DNA from: Nitrospira defluvii
Lineage (GTDB): Bacteria; Nitrospirota; Nitrospiria; Nitrospirales; Nitrospiraceae
Direction: 5' to 3'
NCBI RefSeq assembly: GCF_905220995.1
Contig: NZ_CAJNBJ010000001.1
Location: forward strand, 1,116,001-1,180,000
Length of the DNA: 64,000 nt
Shown: piece after piece, positions 8,467 through 17,604 of the stretch
Layout of the letters: every line of letters begins with the position of its first letter
Numbering within the stretch: position 1 is the stretch's first letter
The notes under the pieces: generated by a model
Databases searched by the model: none
The model's input: only the letters and a program-made list of their open reading frames with translations
What the model was told of the DNA's origin: nothing
Program-made: the position numbers and the translations under genes

Positions 8467-9597
8467 TCATGCTTTGGGCCTCTTGGTAAAGAGCCGATAG
8501 GTGACGCCGCTGATGGCGGCGGCAAACATCCCCAGCGCCAGCAGGTCGAACCACAACACGTCGGCACCGACGCCTTTCAGAAAACTTCCTCGCACGATGT
8601 TGGTGTAGTACATGGCAGGGTACAGATGGGCCTGGACCTTGGCGCCGCGCGTCAATGAGGCGACGGGAACCAAGAGCCCGGAAAACAGAATGGTCGGAAT
8701 CATCGCGACGATCATCGTGATGATCAACGCCGCCATTTGCGTCTGCACCAGCAAGGAAATCAGGAGGCCGATTCCTGTCGTACAGCATACGAACAGCACC
8801 GACGCGGAAAAAAACAGGAGGAAGTGTCCCTTAAACGGCACCTGGAACAGGCCGACGGCCATCAGCCACAAGACGACGACGTTCACGAGGGAAATGACGA
8901 TATAGGGCAGCAGCTTTCCGGTAAGGAATTCGGCGCGGCTCAGGGTAGAGCTGTAAATATTGTAGATCGAGCCCGTTTCTTTTTCCCGCACGACCCCGAG
9001 CGCCGTCAGCAGGGGGGACGCGAGCATCAACGTAAACATGACCAGCGCCGGTACCATGGACCAGGTGCTGCGGACCTCCTCGTTGTACAGATATCGCACT
9101 TCAACGCTCAGCGGGCGCACCAGCACAGCCGCCTGCTCGTCAGTGAGACCACGGGCTCCCCGCAGGTACTCAATCAGGCGATCCTCGGTGAAGGCCTGGT
9201 TGATGGCAATGACATACCCTTTGGCGATATCCGTATGGAGAGGGAAAGTTCCGTCGAGCAACGTCTGCACGGCCACCGGTTCGCCTGCGACCAATTGTTC
9301 CTGGAACCGCTCCGGCACGATGATGGCCGCTCGGATCTTCGTGTCGGTCAACAGGCGCCCCAGGGCACGCTCCTCATCAGCGTAACCTTGAAACGAAAAA
9401 TAGCGCGATTGGATGAACCGCTGGAGATAATCCCGGCTCAACTCGCTGTGATCCCGATCCAGGACCGCGAACGGAATGTCCTCCACATCCAGGTTCAACC
9501 CGTATCCGAACACCACGAGCCAGAGAGCCGGCAGAAGAAAGGCCAGCAGCAGGAACAGCCGGTCTCTGGTGGTTTCCTTCCATTCCTTGAGCGCCAC
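8467..9597 (-). CDS. ABC-2 type transporter permease (export system 1, first permease)
   Basis: A permease of about 376 residues with the same plan as its neighbour: helix near the N-terminus (LFLLLAFLLPALWLVVFGYG), extracytoplasmic domain, then five helices with VVREKETGSIYNIYSS. A GTG at 9597 is the first conventional start but has no ribosome-binding site. The frame is open back to a CTG at 9621 that overlaps the preceding TGA as CTGA, behind a GGAG. A CTG start adding LNLQRIGA is therefore possible. In the second export system this domain is fused to the ATPase. Confidence 0.87.
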   Translation of the reverse strand: MALKEWKETTRDRLFLLLAFLLPALWLVVFGYGLNLDVEDIPFAVLDRDHSELSRDYLQRFIQSRYFSFQGYADEERALGRLLTDTKIRAAIIVPERFQEQLVAGEPVAVQTLLDGTFPLHTDIAKGYVIAINQAFTEDRLIEYLRGARGLTDEQAAVLVRPLSVEVRYLYNEEVRSTWSMVPALVMFTLMLASPLLTALGVVREKETGSIYNIYSSTLSRAEFLTGKLLPYIVISLVNVVVLWLMAVGLFQVPFKGHFLLFFSASVLFVCCTTGIGLLISLLVQTQMAALIITMIVAMIPTILFSGLLVPVASLTRGAKVQAHLYPAMYYTNIVRGSFLKGVGADVLWFDLLALGMFAAAISGVTYRLFTKRPKA

Positions 9598-9617
9598 GGC
9601 GCCGATGCGTTGCAGAT

Positions 9618-11597
9618 TCAGGTGTGCTTCTCCTTCTGCGCCGCCCGTTCCAGTGCCATGACCCGCGACACAAACACATCTTCCAAACTGAGTGTTCGCA
9701 GCCGTACCGCCTCGACGGAGTGGCCGACGCGCGCCAACACCTCACGGAGATGCGCCTCGTCACGGGAAGGATCGCGTGAGAGCACATGAATCTTCGTACC
9801 GAAGAGCGCGGCGCCGGAGAATCCGGCCGCCATCATATGCGTGAGTGCGGCCCCCGGCCTATCCACGGCAATCTCCAGCAATTGCCCGACTTCCTGCTCC
9901 ACCTGGGTTTTGAGGTCCGCCGGCGTCCCCTCGGCCACGATACGCCCTGCATACATGAGGGCCAGCCGGTCGCAGTGTTCCGCTTCGCTGAGATAATGGG
10001 TGGTGATAAGGATCGCGACGCCTTCCTCGCGAGCCAATCTGGACAACAACTCCCAGAACCGTCGACGGCCGATGGGGTCCACGCCGGATGTCGGTTCGTC
10101 CAGGAATAAGACGCGCGGGCTATGGACGAGGGCACACCCCAACGCCAGACGTTGCCGCACTCCCATGGGAAGGCGTCCCGTCCGATCGTGTACATAGCCG
10201 CTGAGGCCCGCCATCTCCACGATCCACTCCATCCGTTGCTGCGCCTGTCGGCGAGCCAGGCCGTAGATCCCGGCAAACAGCCGGATGTTCTCGACCACGG
10301 TCAGGTCGAGATAGAGAGAGAAGGCCTGGGACATGTAGCCGATGCGTTCCTTGATCGCCCCGCCTGCCGTCCGCATGTCCGCACCGGCCACGCGCCCCTC
10401 TCCACCCGTCGGAGGCACAATTCCGGTGAGCATCTTGATGATGGTCGTTTTGCCTGCACCGTTCGCCCCCAGCAGGCCGAAGATTTCACCTTGCTGCACA
10501 TCAAAACTCACCCGGTCCACGGCGCGAAACGAATCAAAATCCCGAACGAGTTCCCTGGCCTGAACGGCCAGCCCATCGCGCTGCTGCCTATCTCCGGCGC
10601 GAGTCGGTCGGACCGATGCTTCCGACGCTCCCGCTTGCCCATCCTGCTCTTTCAGGAGCAGGGCCACGACGACATCTTCCAACTCCGGTTCATCCGTGTG
10701 GAGGTGCCCCACCGGCAAATCGCCCAACACCGCGCGGATTTCTGCCACGGCGGCGTGCGCGTCCCGCTCCGGCGTGAACAGGTGCACCGAGGGACCCAAG
10801 GATTCCACCTGCGCATAGCGGCGTTTCAACCGGGCAACGGCTTCCAATTGCGGGGTCGATTCGAAGGTGACGACCAGGCCCGGGACCAGCGCCGTGACTT
10901 CTGCCGGAGTTCCCGAGGCCAGCATCCGGCCATGAGAGAGAAACGAGAGCCGGTGAAAGCGGGCCGCTTCGTCCATGTAGGCGGTCGACACAATCGCGGT
11001 CATGCCTTTGGCTGACTGCCACTCCGCAAGAATGGCCCAGAAGTCGCGCCGCGAAACCGGATCGACGCCGGTCGTCGGCTCGTCCAGAATGGCAAGCTCC
11101 GGCTCGTGAATCAACGTGCAGATCAGGCCGAGCTTTTGCTTCATCCCGCCCGAGAGCTGTTTCATCAGCCGGCCACGAAAACGATCCAAGCGGGTGATGG
11201 CCAGCAGCCGTCCCTTGCGCTCACGTAGCTCCGCCTCGGGAACTAACCGCAGCTTGGCAAAAAAGTCGATGTTCTCCTCGACGGAGAGTTCAGGGTAGAG
11301 ATTGAGCCCCAGCCCTTGAGGAAGAAATCCGATTCGTCGTTTCACGTTTTCGGCCGCCTGCTCGGAATCCACGACGGTCCCGAACACTTCCGCGGACCCG
11401 CCTTCGTACTGCAAAACTCCGGCGAGCGCCTTCATCACGCTGCTCTTTCCGGCCCCATCGGGTCCGATGAGGCCATAGATCTCTCCGCGATTCACGGTGA
11501 AGTCGAGGCCTTTGACCGCGAGGTGCTGCTTGTACCGCTTCACGAGGCCGGAGACCCGGACCACCAGGTCCGGTGACGATGCGGTGAGGCTCGTCAT
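9618..11597 (-). CDS. Double ABC ATPase (YbhF-like) of export system 1
   Basis: A 659-residue protein carrying two complete ABC ATPase domains. Domain 1 has Walker A GPDGAGKSS, signature LSGGMKQ and Walker [14 protein letters not shown]. Domain 2 has GANGAGKTT, the signature-like LPMGVRQRLALG and [13 protein letters not shown]. It should energise the two downstream ABC-2 permeases as an asymmetric pair. Its ATG overlaps the HlyD stop (ATGA, 11594-11597), so translation is coupled. The second-domain signature departs from LSGGQ. Confidence 0.93.
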   Translation of the reverse strand: MTSLTASSPDLVVRVSGLVKRYKQHLAVKGLDFTVNRGEIYGLIGPDGAGKSSVMKALAGVLQYEGGSAEVFGTVVDSEQAAENVKRRIGFLPQGLGLNLYPELSVEENIDFFAKLRLVPEAELRERKGRLLAITRLDRFRGRLMKQLSGGMKQKLGLICTLIHEPELAILDEPTTGVDPVSRRDFWAILAEWQSAKGMTAIVSTAYMDEAARFHRLSFLSHGRMLASGTPAEVTALVPGLVVTFESTPQLEAVARLKRRYAQVESLGPSVHLFTPERDAHAAVAEIRAVLGDLPVGHLHTDEPELEDVVVALLLKEQDGQAGASEASVRPTRAGDRQQRDGLAVQARELVRDFDSFRAVDRVSFDVQQGEIFGLLGANGAGKTTIIKMLTGIVPPTGGEGRVAGADMRTAGGAIKERIGYMSQAFSLYLDLTVVENIRLFAGIYGLARRQAQQRMEWIVEMAGLSGYVHDRTGRLPMGVRQRLALGCALVHSPRVLFLDEPTSGVDPIGRRRFWELLSRLAREEGVAILITTHYLSEAEHCDRLALMYAGRIVAEGTPADLKTQVEQEVGQLLEIAVDRPGAALTHMMAAGFSGAALFGTKIHVLSRDPSRDEAHLREVLARVGHSVEAVRLRTLSLEDVFVSRVMALERAAQKEKHT

Positions 11598-12697
11598 CGG
11601 GGCTTCGACCAGGCAACATCGTCCTTCCAGCGAATCACCGCATCCGCCGGAAGACCCGGTGTCAGCCGATGATTTGGATTCGCCTTGAGATAGAGCCGGA
11701 CGGCGTAGATCAGCTTGACGCGTTCGTCGGGAGTCTGGACTTCTTTTGGAGTGAATTCCGCTTTCGAGGCAATGTATCGGACCGTCGCCTCGAAGGGTTC
11801 GTCAGGAAAGGCATCCGTATGGATGCGGGCGGGCAGGTCGAGGCGGACCTTGCCGACTTGGAGCTCCGGGACATAGACCTGCAAATAGAGGCGGTCGAGG
11901 TCCACCAGTTCGAGCAGGGGCGCGCCGGTCGCCACGACTTCGCCGACGTCCACCATGCGCGTGGTCACCGTCCCGCTCGTCGGGGCCACGATCGTCAGAT
12001 CGTCGAGCACGCTGCGGATTTCCGCGAGTGCCGCATCCGCCTGGTCGCGCTGCCGTTCGAGCGCGGCCACCTCCGCTTCCTTCGATCGGATTCGCTCTCG
12101 CCCCAATTCGGCCTGAGCGAGTTCCTTCCCGGCCTGATCGAGGGCGGCCTGCGACACCGCAATGTCCGTGACCGCGACTTTCCAACGCGCGTCCGCCTGG
12201 TCCACATGCTGCTGTGACACGGCCTGCTCGGGAAGCAGAGCGCGCACACGCTCGGCGTCCCGGCGGGCTTCATACTCGACGGCTTTCGCCTTACGGATGA
12301 GGGCGCGCGCACTGGCGACTTTGGCGTCCGCCGCTTCGATGCTCAGAGGCACTTCGAGGTTGAGGACCGCGAGTGCCGTATGGGCCGCCTCCACCTGCGA
12401 GATCAAGCTCTCGACGAGCCGCAAGGCTTGGTCGACTTTCGCCTTCGTCTGGGCATCGTCAAGCCGTATCAGCACGGTGCCTTTGACGACCTCAGCCCCT
12501 TCGCGCGCCGCCAGGTCTACGACGCGCCCCGGGAACTTGCTGGCCACGGTGACATGGTCGCCTTCGATCCGTCCATTGGCCTGAATCAGCCCCTCCGGGA
12601 GGCCGTCCTGCCACACTAGCCGATCGAGGACCACATATCCGGCGATCAGCACCGATGCGAGGACGGCCGCGGCAATAGTCGAGGTCCGAAGGCTCAC
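11594..12697 (-). CDS. HlyD/EmrA-type membrane fusion protein of export system 1
   Basis: A 367-residue periplasmic adaptor: one N-terminal membrane anchor (about residues 8-27), a split lipoyl half-motif (GRVVDLAAREGAEVVKGTVL), a long alpha-helical hairpin (about residues 80-215), then the second lipoyl half and a beta-barrel. It links the inner-membrane permeases to an outer-membrane channel; no TolC-like gene is in the window. It starts with GTG 3 bp after the CpxP-like gene stop, so five genes from 13141 to 7302 form one operon. Confidence 0.92.
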   Translation of the reverse strand: MSLRTSTIAAAVLASVLIAGYVVLDRLVWQDGLPEGLIQANGRIEGDHVTVASKFPGRVVDLAAREGAEVVKGTVLIRLDDAQTKAKVDQALRLVESLISQVEAAHTALAVLNLEVPLSIEAADAKVASARALIRKAKAVEYEARRDAERVRALLPEQAVSQQHVDQADARWKVAVTDIAVSQAALDQAGKELAQAELGRERIRSKEAEVAALERQRDQADAALAEIRSVLDDLTIVAPTSGTVTTRMVDVGEVVATGAPLLELVDLDRLYLQVYVPELQVGKVRLDLPARIHTDAFPDEPFEATVRYIASKAEFTPKEVQTPDERVKLIYAVRLYLKANPNHRLTPGLPADAVIRWKDDVAWSKPR

Positions 12698-12700
12698 GAA

Positions 12701-13141
12701 TCAGTGGTCTCCGTATCGCTCCATCCACTTGCGAAGGTGTTCCACGGCTTCCGCCTTTTGTTCGGGCCGCAGGGTCGCATGCCATTCCGCCAGCTTGGGC
12801 AACACACGCTGCATCAGGCGGGTCTGTCCCGCTTGGTGCTGCTCAAACAAACGAGCCAGCTTGGCCTGATCCAGCCGGTCGCTCTGGACCTGAGCGATGA
12901 CCTCTTCCATGGTCGCCTTGCGCTCCTTCTCCGACTCCGCGCGGACGGCCATCGCTTCGTCCTTCACGGCGGCCAGCTTGGCCTTCTGCTGATCGTCGAG
13001 GTCCAAGTGTTTGGCGATCTTCCCCGTCATCCAATCCGCGCGCTCCGTCGGCGTATGGTGTCGGTGACACCCGGCACCGACCAGCGCCCCGGCAATGATC
13101 AACGCCCCGATCGCCACCCTGACCGTGCTCTGCATCTTCAT
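12701..13141 (-). CDS. CpxP/Spy-like periplasmic lipoprotein
   Basis: A 146-residue protein with a lipoprotein signal peptide (hydrophobic core, lipobox LVGAGC at about residues 20-25), then a helical domain with LDLDDQQKAKL and LRPEQKAEA. These are LTxxQ-like motifs of the Spy/CpxP chaperone and stress-sensor family. The start at 13141 has an AAGGAGGGCAGC site. Leading an export operon, it may sense envelope stress or metal (family knowledge plus context). The HRHH run after the lipid cysteine could bind metal. Confidence 0.8.
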   Translation of the reverse strand: MKMQSTVRVAIGALIIAGALVGAGCHRHHTPTERADWMTGKIAKHLDLDDQQKAKLAAVKDEAMAVRAESEKERKATMEEVIAQVQSDRLDQAKLARLFEQHQAGQTRLMQRVLPKLAEWHATLRPEQKAEAVEHLRKWMERYGDH

Positions 13142-13235
13142 GCTGCCCTCCTTGGTGAATACTGTGAGATTCGCAGGACGTTCTCCCTTCACATTGAATC
13201 AGGAATCGAGACCACGCGGTAGGGGCACCAGACGA

Positions 13236-15317
13236 TTATTCTCTCGGGCGCGAGAGCCCGAGCTTTTTGAGTTTGGATGTGAGGGTGGTGCGCTTCAAAC
13301 CTAAGCGAGCCGCCGCGCCGTCTGGTCCGCCGATCGTCCACTTCGTCTCTCGCAGGACACGAAGAATCTGCTGGCGTTCCGCATCATGCAAGGTTGGGGA
13401 CGCAGCCGCACGCTCCGGTTCCACCAGCCTCAGTTCCTGCAGCGGCACGTGCAGTTGTGTCCCCTGGGTCAGAATGACGGCCCGCTCGACCAGATTCTCC
13501 AGTTCTCGAATGTTGCCGGGCCAGTGATAACGGGACAAGGCCTCCAGGGTCGGGGCAGGGATCGACTCGATGCTTTTCTTCATGCGCGCGGCATAATGCT
13601 GCGCGAAATACCGCACGAGCATGGGGATGTCCTCGCGACGCTCGCGGAGCGGCGGCAACGTGAGGGGAAACACGTTTAACCGATAGTACAGATCGTTTCG
13701 AAACCGGCCCTCCTCGGCCAGCTTCGCCAGGTCCCGGTTCGTGGCGGCTACCAGCCTGATGTCCACGCGGATCGTGCGGGTGCTCCCGAGTCGTTCGAAT
13801 TCTTGCTCCTGCAACACCCGAAGCAGTTTGGACTGCAGCTCCAGCGGAATTTCTCCCACCTCGTCCAAAAAGATCGTCCCGCCATGGGCCAACTCGAACC
13901 GGCCGACCTTCTGTGCGATGGCCCCGGTGAAGGCGCCCCGTTCATGGCCGAACAATTCACTCTCCAGCAACCCGGTGGGAATCGCCGCACAGTTGAGTTT
14001 GACGAACGTGCGTGCGTGGCGACCGCTTAGGCGATGGATCGCCCTGGCAATGAGTTCTTTTCCCGTTCCGGTTTCACCCAGGATCAGCACCGTCGCATCG
14101 GTCGGCGCCACGATTTCGACTTGCCCCAACACCTGTTTCAACGCACGGCTCTCGCCGATGATATCGTCGAAGCCATGTTCCACACGGATTTCTTCCTCCA
14201 AGTACAACTTTTCCTCGGTCAATCGATCTTTGAGCGTGTGAATCTCCTGATACGCCAAGGCATTGTCGACGGCCAGTGCGATCTGCCCGGCCACTTGGCT
14301 CAAGAATTCCACATCCTGCTCGCTGAACGCCTGCTCTTGATGACTTGCCAGATTCAGGCAGCCGATCACGCGATCGCGCGACAACAGGGGCAAGGAACAC
14401 ATGGACTGGAAGCCCTTCATAACCAGGAGCTGCGGCACGGCGTGAGAAAACGCCTTCAGGTCCGGCAAAGTGTTCGCTATCGCGGGGCGCCTCCGCTCCA
14501 ACGCCAGGCCGGCGAGGGAACCGGCGACATCCGACATCGCCCCCTCGGTCAAGGCGCCTTCGTTGTCGGGAAAATCCAAGGCATGGAGGCGGACGCGGCC
14601 GTTCTTGCCGTCACACAGAATCAGGCTGGCGTATTCCTGCGGGACCATCTCGCGCAGGCAGAGACTCACGGCCTTGAACACCTCGCGTAGATCCAGCGTG
14701 GACGCAATGGTATTCGTCATGCGCAGTAACAGGCCGAAGCGATCGCGCTGCCGTTCGACGTCGCGGCGGGAGGCCTCCGCGGCCTCACGATTGAGCACAT
14801 TCTCGACAGCCACCGCCACCTGGTGCCCGACCTGTTGCATCAACTCCACATCGGCGATGCCGTATGCGTGCTGTTCCAGGCTCGAAAACTCCAAGGACCC
14901 CAATCGTCGGGCGGCGGAGGTCAGCGGCACCAGGCAACAGGACTGCACACCATCTTCCCGCATCAACCCGATCACATTCGGCCAGCGATGCTCGGCGGCC
15001 AGATCGTTGAGCAGCAGCGGTTCTTGTGTCTCCCACACCAATCCGGCGGGCGTCTCGGCCGGCGCGCTTTCATGCCCGCCGATGATGTCGGCCGTCACAT
15101 TGGCCTGGAGCACATGCAGCCGCATGACCCCTCGCTGGGGGTCATGCAACGAAAGCCCCACAAAATTGACCGGCACGACCGACGGCAGCTGCCGGGCAAG
15201 ATCCTGCACTAGTGCAGACAAGTCGGAGTGGTTGGCAATTGCCTCCGCCACGCGCAACAACGCACGATACCGGTCGAGGCTGGAAGACACCGTCTCTGCT
15301 GATGGTTCGTGGCTCAT
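13236..15317 (-). CDS. Sigma-54-dependent transcriptional activator with two GAF domains (FhlA-like)
   Basis: A 693-residue enhancer-binding protein. Two GAF sensor domains (about residues 20-170 and 195-350) are followed by a linker, an AAA+ domain with Walker A GETGTGKE and the sigma-54-contacting GAFTGA loop, and a Fis-type helix-turn-helix at the C-terminus ([22 protein letters not shown]). It should activate RNA polymerase-sigma-54 promoters in response to a GAF ligand. It lies 94 bp upstream of the CpxP-like/export operon on the same strand, so that operon is one likely target (inference). The start at 15317 (MSHEPSAE) is preferred; the longer frame lacks family similarity. Confidence 0.9.
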   Translation of the reverse strand: MSHEPSAETVSSSLDRYRALLRVAEAIANHSDLSALVQDLARQLPSVVPVNFVGLSLHDPQRGVMRLHVLQANVTADIIGGHESAPAETPAGLVWETQEPLLLNDLAAEHRWPNVIGLMREDGVQSCCLVPLTSAARRLGSLEFSSLEQHAYGIADVELMQQVGHQVAVAVENVLNREAAEASRRDVERQRDRFGLLLRMTNTIASTLDLREVFKAVSLCLREMVPQEYASLILCDGKNGRVRLHALDFPDNEGALTEGAMSDVAGSLAGLALERRRPAIANTLPDLKAFSHAVPQLLVMKGFQSMCSLPLLSRDRVIGCLNLASHQEQAFSEQDVEFLSQVAGQIALAVDNALAYQEIHTLKDRLTEEKLYLEEEIRVEHGFDDIIGESRALKQVLGQVEIVAPTDATVLILGETGTGKELIARAIHRLSGRHARTFVKLNCAAIPTGLLESELFGHERGAFTGAIAQKVGRFELAHGGTIFLDEVGEIPLELQSKLLRVLQEQEFERLGSTRTIRVDIRLVAATNRDLAKLAEEGRFRNDLYYRLNVFPLTLPPLRERREDIPMLVRYFAQHYAARMKKSIESIPAPTLEALSRYHWPGNIRELENLVERAVILTQGTQLHVPLQELRLVEPERAAASPTLHDAERQQILRVLRETKWTIGGPDGAAARLGLKRTTLTSKLKKLGLSRPRE

Positions 15318-15374
15318 GCGTGGCCTAGTATGCCCATCGCTCCGACCGCGCGCAACCTTCCCCGTTTGCCCCGC

Positions 15375-15404
15375 TTCGACATTTCCTGCCCTGTCACGTA
15401 TACT
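15375..15404 (+). promoter_or_regulatory. Candidate sigma-70 promoter of mntA-hepT
   Basis: TTCGAC (15375-15380), 18-bp spacer, TATACT (15399-15404). A GGAG ribosome-binding site follows at 15418 and the ATG at 15430, giving a short leader of about 20 bases. Confidence 0.5.
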
Positions 15405-15429
15405 GCCTCTCCGGAGTGGAGATCCTTCC

Positions 15430-15825
15430 ATGAACAGTGAGACGATTGTGCAGTTTCTGCGGGAGCACATTCCCGACCTCGTGGCCATCTACCAGTTCGG
15501 CTCAGAGGTCCGAGGCGATGCGACCCGGGGCAGCGACATCGACCTTGCTGTTCTGGCCAAGCAGACGCTGTCCGGCGAACAGCTCTTCGAATGGGCTCAG
15601 GAGCTCGCGACTCAACTTGGTCGAGATGTGGACCTGCTCGATCTCAAGCGAGCCTCCACGGTCATGCGTGCGCAAGTCATTGCCACCGGCCGCATCCTCG
15701 ACAGCAGAGAGCATTCCGCTCGGGCCGAGTTCGAAATGTACGCCTACTCCGATTACGCACGGCTGAACGAAGAACGACGGGAGCTACTCAACGACATCAA
15801 GACTCGCGGACTCGTGTATGGCTGA
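15430..15825 (+). CDS. mntA: MntA-type nucleotidyltransferase antitoxin
   Basis: A 131-residue minimal nucleotidyltransferase with the GSX10DXD active site: Gly24-Ser25 and Asp36/Asp38 ([18 protein letters not shown]). In the type VII HepT-MntA systems this enzyme AMPylates the HEPN toxin on a tyrosine and so silences it. The 8-bp overlap with the downstream HEPN gene is the usual arrangement. The start at 15430 has GGAG at 8-base spacing. Confidence 0.92.
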   Translation: MNSETIVQFLREHIPDLVAIYQFGSEVRGDATRGSDIDLAVLAKQTLSGEQLFEWAQELATQLGRDVDLLDLKRASTVMRAQVIATGRILDSREHSARAEFEMYAYSDYARLNEERRELLNDIKTRGLVYG

Positions 15826-16231
15826 CGATGTGATCGTGAACAAGGCGGGGAACATCGAACGATGCCTGCGCCGCATCACCGAAGAATATGGCGGGGATCG
15901 AAGCAACCTGTTTGACAATCAAACCAAGCAGGATGCGATCGTGCGCAATCTGCAACGTGCTTGCGAGACCGCCATTGATCTCGCCATGTATGTGGTCAGA
16001 CGTAAAGGGTTGGGACTTCCGCAGGAAAGCAGAGAGGCGTTCGGCTTGTTAGAGAAAGCAGGACTGCTCCCGGCCGAGTTGGCGAGCCGGCTCCAGCGAA
16101 TGGTCGGCTTCCGCAACGTCGCCGTGCATGACTACACCAGCCTGAATCTGGAGATCCTTCACACCATCATTACCTCGCACCTCGACGACTTTCGCCTGTA
16201 TTCATCCACAATCGTCAAAGCCTGCGCGTAG
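15818..16231 (+). CDS. hepT: HepT-type HEPN ribonuclease toxin (DUF86)
   Basis: A 137-residue all-helical HEPN protein with an intact RX4HXY active site: Arg99, His104 and Tyr106 in RNVAVHDY. Arg and His form the RNase centre of the dimer; the Tyr is the residue AMPylated by MntA in characterised systems. It is translationally coupled to mntA and its 3' end overlaps the convergent dehydrogenase gene by 17 bp. Confidence 0.92.
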   Translation: MADDVIVNKAGNIERCLRRITEEYGGDRSNLFDNQTKQDAIVRNLQRACETAIDLAMYVVRRKGLGLPQESREAFGLLEKAGLLPAELASRLQRMVGFRNVAVHDYTSLNLEILHTIITSHLDDFRLYSSTIVKACA

Positions 16232-17513
16232 CGGGGAAGGCGCGCTTGGCCTCCGTCCGCTGAAAGTCAGTGATGAGGGGACTGCTGCCGTTGCGCGTGG
16301 CATAAGCCCAGATCCACTGCAGCATCACGGCGATGCGATTGCGGAAACCAATCAACAAGAACACGTGCACCACCGACCAGAGCAACCAGGCCGGTATGCC
16401 GGAGAGGTGCCATCGACCAAACTCCGCCACCGCACGGTGGTGGCCGATCGTCGCCATGCTGCCCCGATCCACGTACCGAAATGGTTCGCGTGGCCGTCTC
16501 TGTAAATCGTTCAGGATGTTGCGCGCCGCCTGTTGCCCCTGCTGCAAAGCCGCAGCAGCCAAGCCCGGCACCGGCCTGCCGTTCGCATCGACGAGGGCCG
16601 CCATGTCACCGATGACGAAAACTTCGCGATGGCCCAGCACGCTGAGGTCCTGCTCGATGGGCACCCGCCCCGAACGATCCGTGGCTACTCCCAGTGTCTT
16701 CGCGAGCGGGGAGGGCGCAACCCCGGTCGCCCAAATCGTCACGTCCGTGGCAATCCACTCGTCTCCTACCCGGATCCGACCCGGTTCCACGGCTCGCACG
16801 AGGCTGTCGGTGCAGACTTCGACGCCCAGCTGCTCCAGTTGTTCGGCAGCCTTGCGCGACGAGTCTTCCGAATAGGTCCCGAGAATGCGTGAGGCGCCCT
16901 CGTATAGGCAGACACGTGCCTGCATCGTGTCGATGGCCTTGAAATCCTTGGCCAGCGCCAACCGCGCGAGGTCGGCGATGGCTCCGGCCAATTCCACACC
17001 GGTCGGCCCCCCGCCGATGACGGCAAAACTCAACGGCTCGTCCCGTCCCGTGAGCTGCGCCTTCTGTTCCGCCCGCTCGAACGCCAGGAGCAAACGGCTT
17101 CGGATTTCGACCGCGTCTTCGATCGTCTTCAGGCCCGGTGCATCGGCCTCCCATTCGTCATGGCCGAAGTAGGCATGGCGGGCTCCGGCGGCGAGAATGA
17201 GATAGTCATAGGCCACCACCGCGCCGTCGTTGAGTTGCACGTTGCGGGCGGCGACGTCGATCCCAACGACCTCGCCCAGGATGGTGTGCAGATTGCGCGC
17301 AGGCTGCAGGATGCGGCGCAGCGAGGAGGCGATTTCGCCGGGAGACAGCACGCCCAGCGCCACCTGATAGAGCAGGGGTTGAAAGGTGTGATGGTTCTTG
17401 CGGTCGATCAGGGTGACGGCCACCGCCTCATTCGACAGGCCTTTGGCCGCATAGAGCCCTCCGAACCCCCCGCCGACGATGACGACTTTCGGACAGTGCG
17501 GTCCTGTGCTCAT
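16215..17513 (-). CDS. NAD(P)/FAD-dependent oxidoreductase, type II NADH dehydrogenase-like
   Basis: A 432-residue flavoprotein with two dinucleotide-binding folds: VVIVGGGFGGLYAAKGL at the N-terminus (FAD) and FAVIGGGPTGVELAGAI (NAD(P)H). It also has the NDH-2 motifs NHHTFQPLLYQVA, TIWATGV and VFVIGD. The C-terminal part is amphipathic or hydrophobic (AWLLWSVVHVFLLIGF), fitting peripheral membrane attachment. It should pass electrons from NADH to quinone without pumping. The start at 17513 follows a GGGAGG site. Related reductases such as rubredoxin reductases are possible but the length and C-terminus favour NDH-2. Confidence 0.88.
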   Translation of the reverse strand: MSTGPHCPKVVIVGGGFGGLYAAKGLSNEAVAVTLIDRKNHHTFQPLLYQVALGVLSPGEIASSLRRILQPARNLHTILGEVVGIDVAARNVQLNDGAVVAYDYLILAAGARHAYFGHDEWEADAPGLKTIEDAVEIRSRLLLAFERAEQKAQLTGRDEPLSFAVIGGGPTGVELAGAIADLARLALAKDFKAIDTMQARVCLYEGASRILGTYSEDSSRKAAEQLEQLGVEVCTDSLVRAVEPGRIRVGDEWIATDVTIWATGVAPSPLAKTLGVATDRSGRVPIEQDLSVLGHREVFVIGDMAALVDANGRPVPGLAAAALQQGQQAARNILNDLQRRPREPFRYVDRGSMATIGHHRAVAEFGRWHLSGIPAWLLWSVVHVFLLIGFRNRIAVMLQWIWAYATRNGSSPLITDFQRTEAKRAFPATRRL

Positions 17514-17604
17514 CTCGCCTCCCTCTCGGCGGACTCGGTTGTCCATCCTGTCAAGTCATCGCCGCTGGATCCATCACTGCCTCTCAGTACCTCACGAGAT
17601 CGGT

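Noticed and set aside
13142-13235. Sigma-54 promoter for the CpxP-like/export operon (TGGTGCCCCTACCGCG)
   Set aside because: Only the GG-N10-GC spacing fits; the -24 and -12 elements are too far from consensus to report as a feature.
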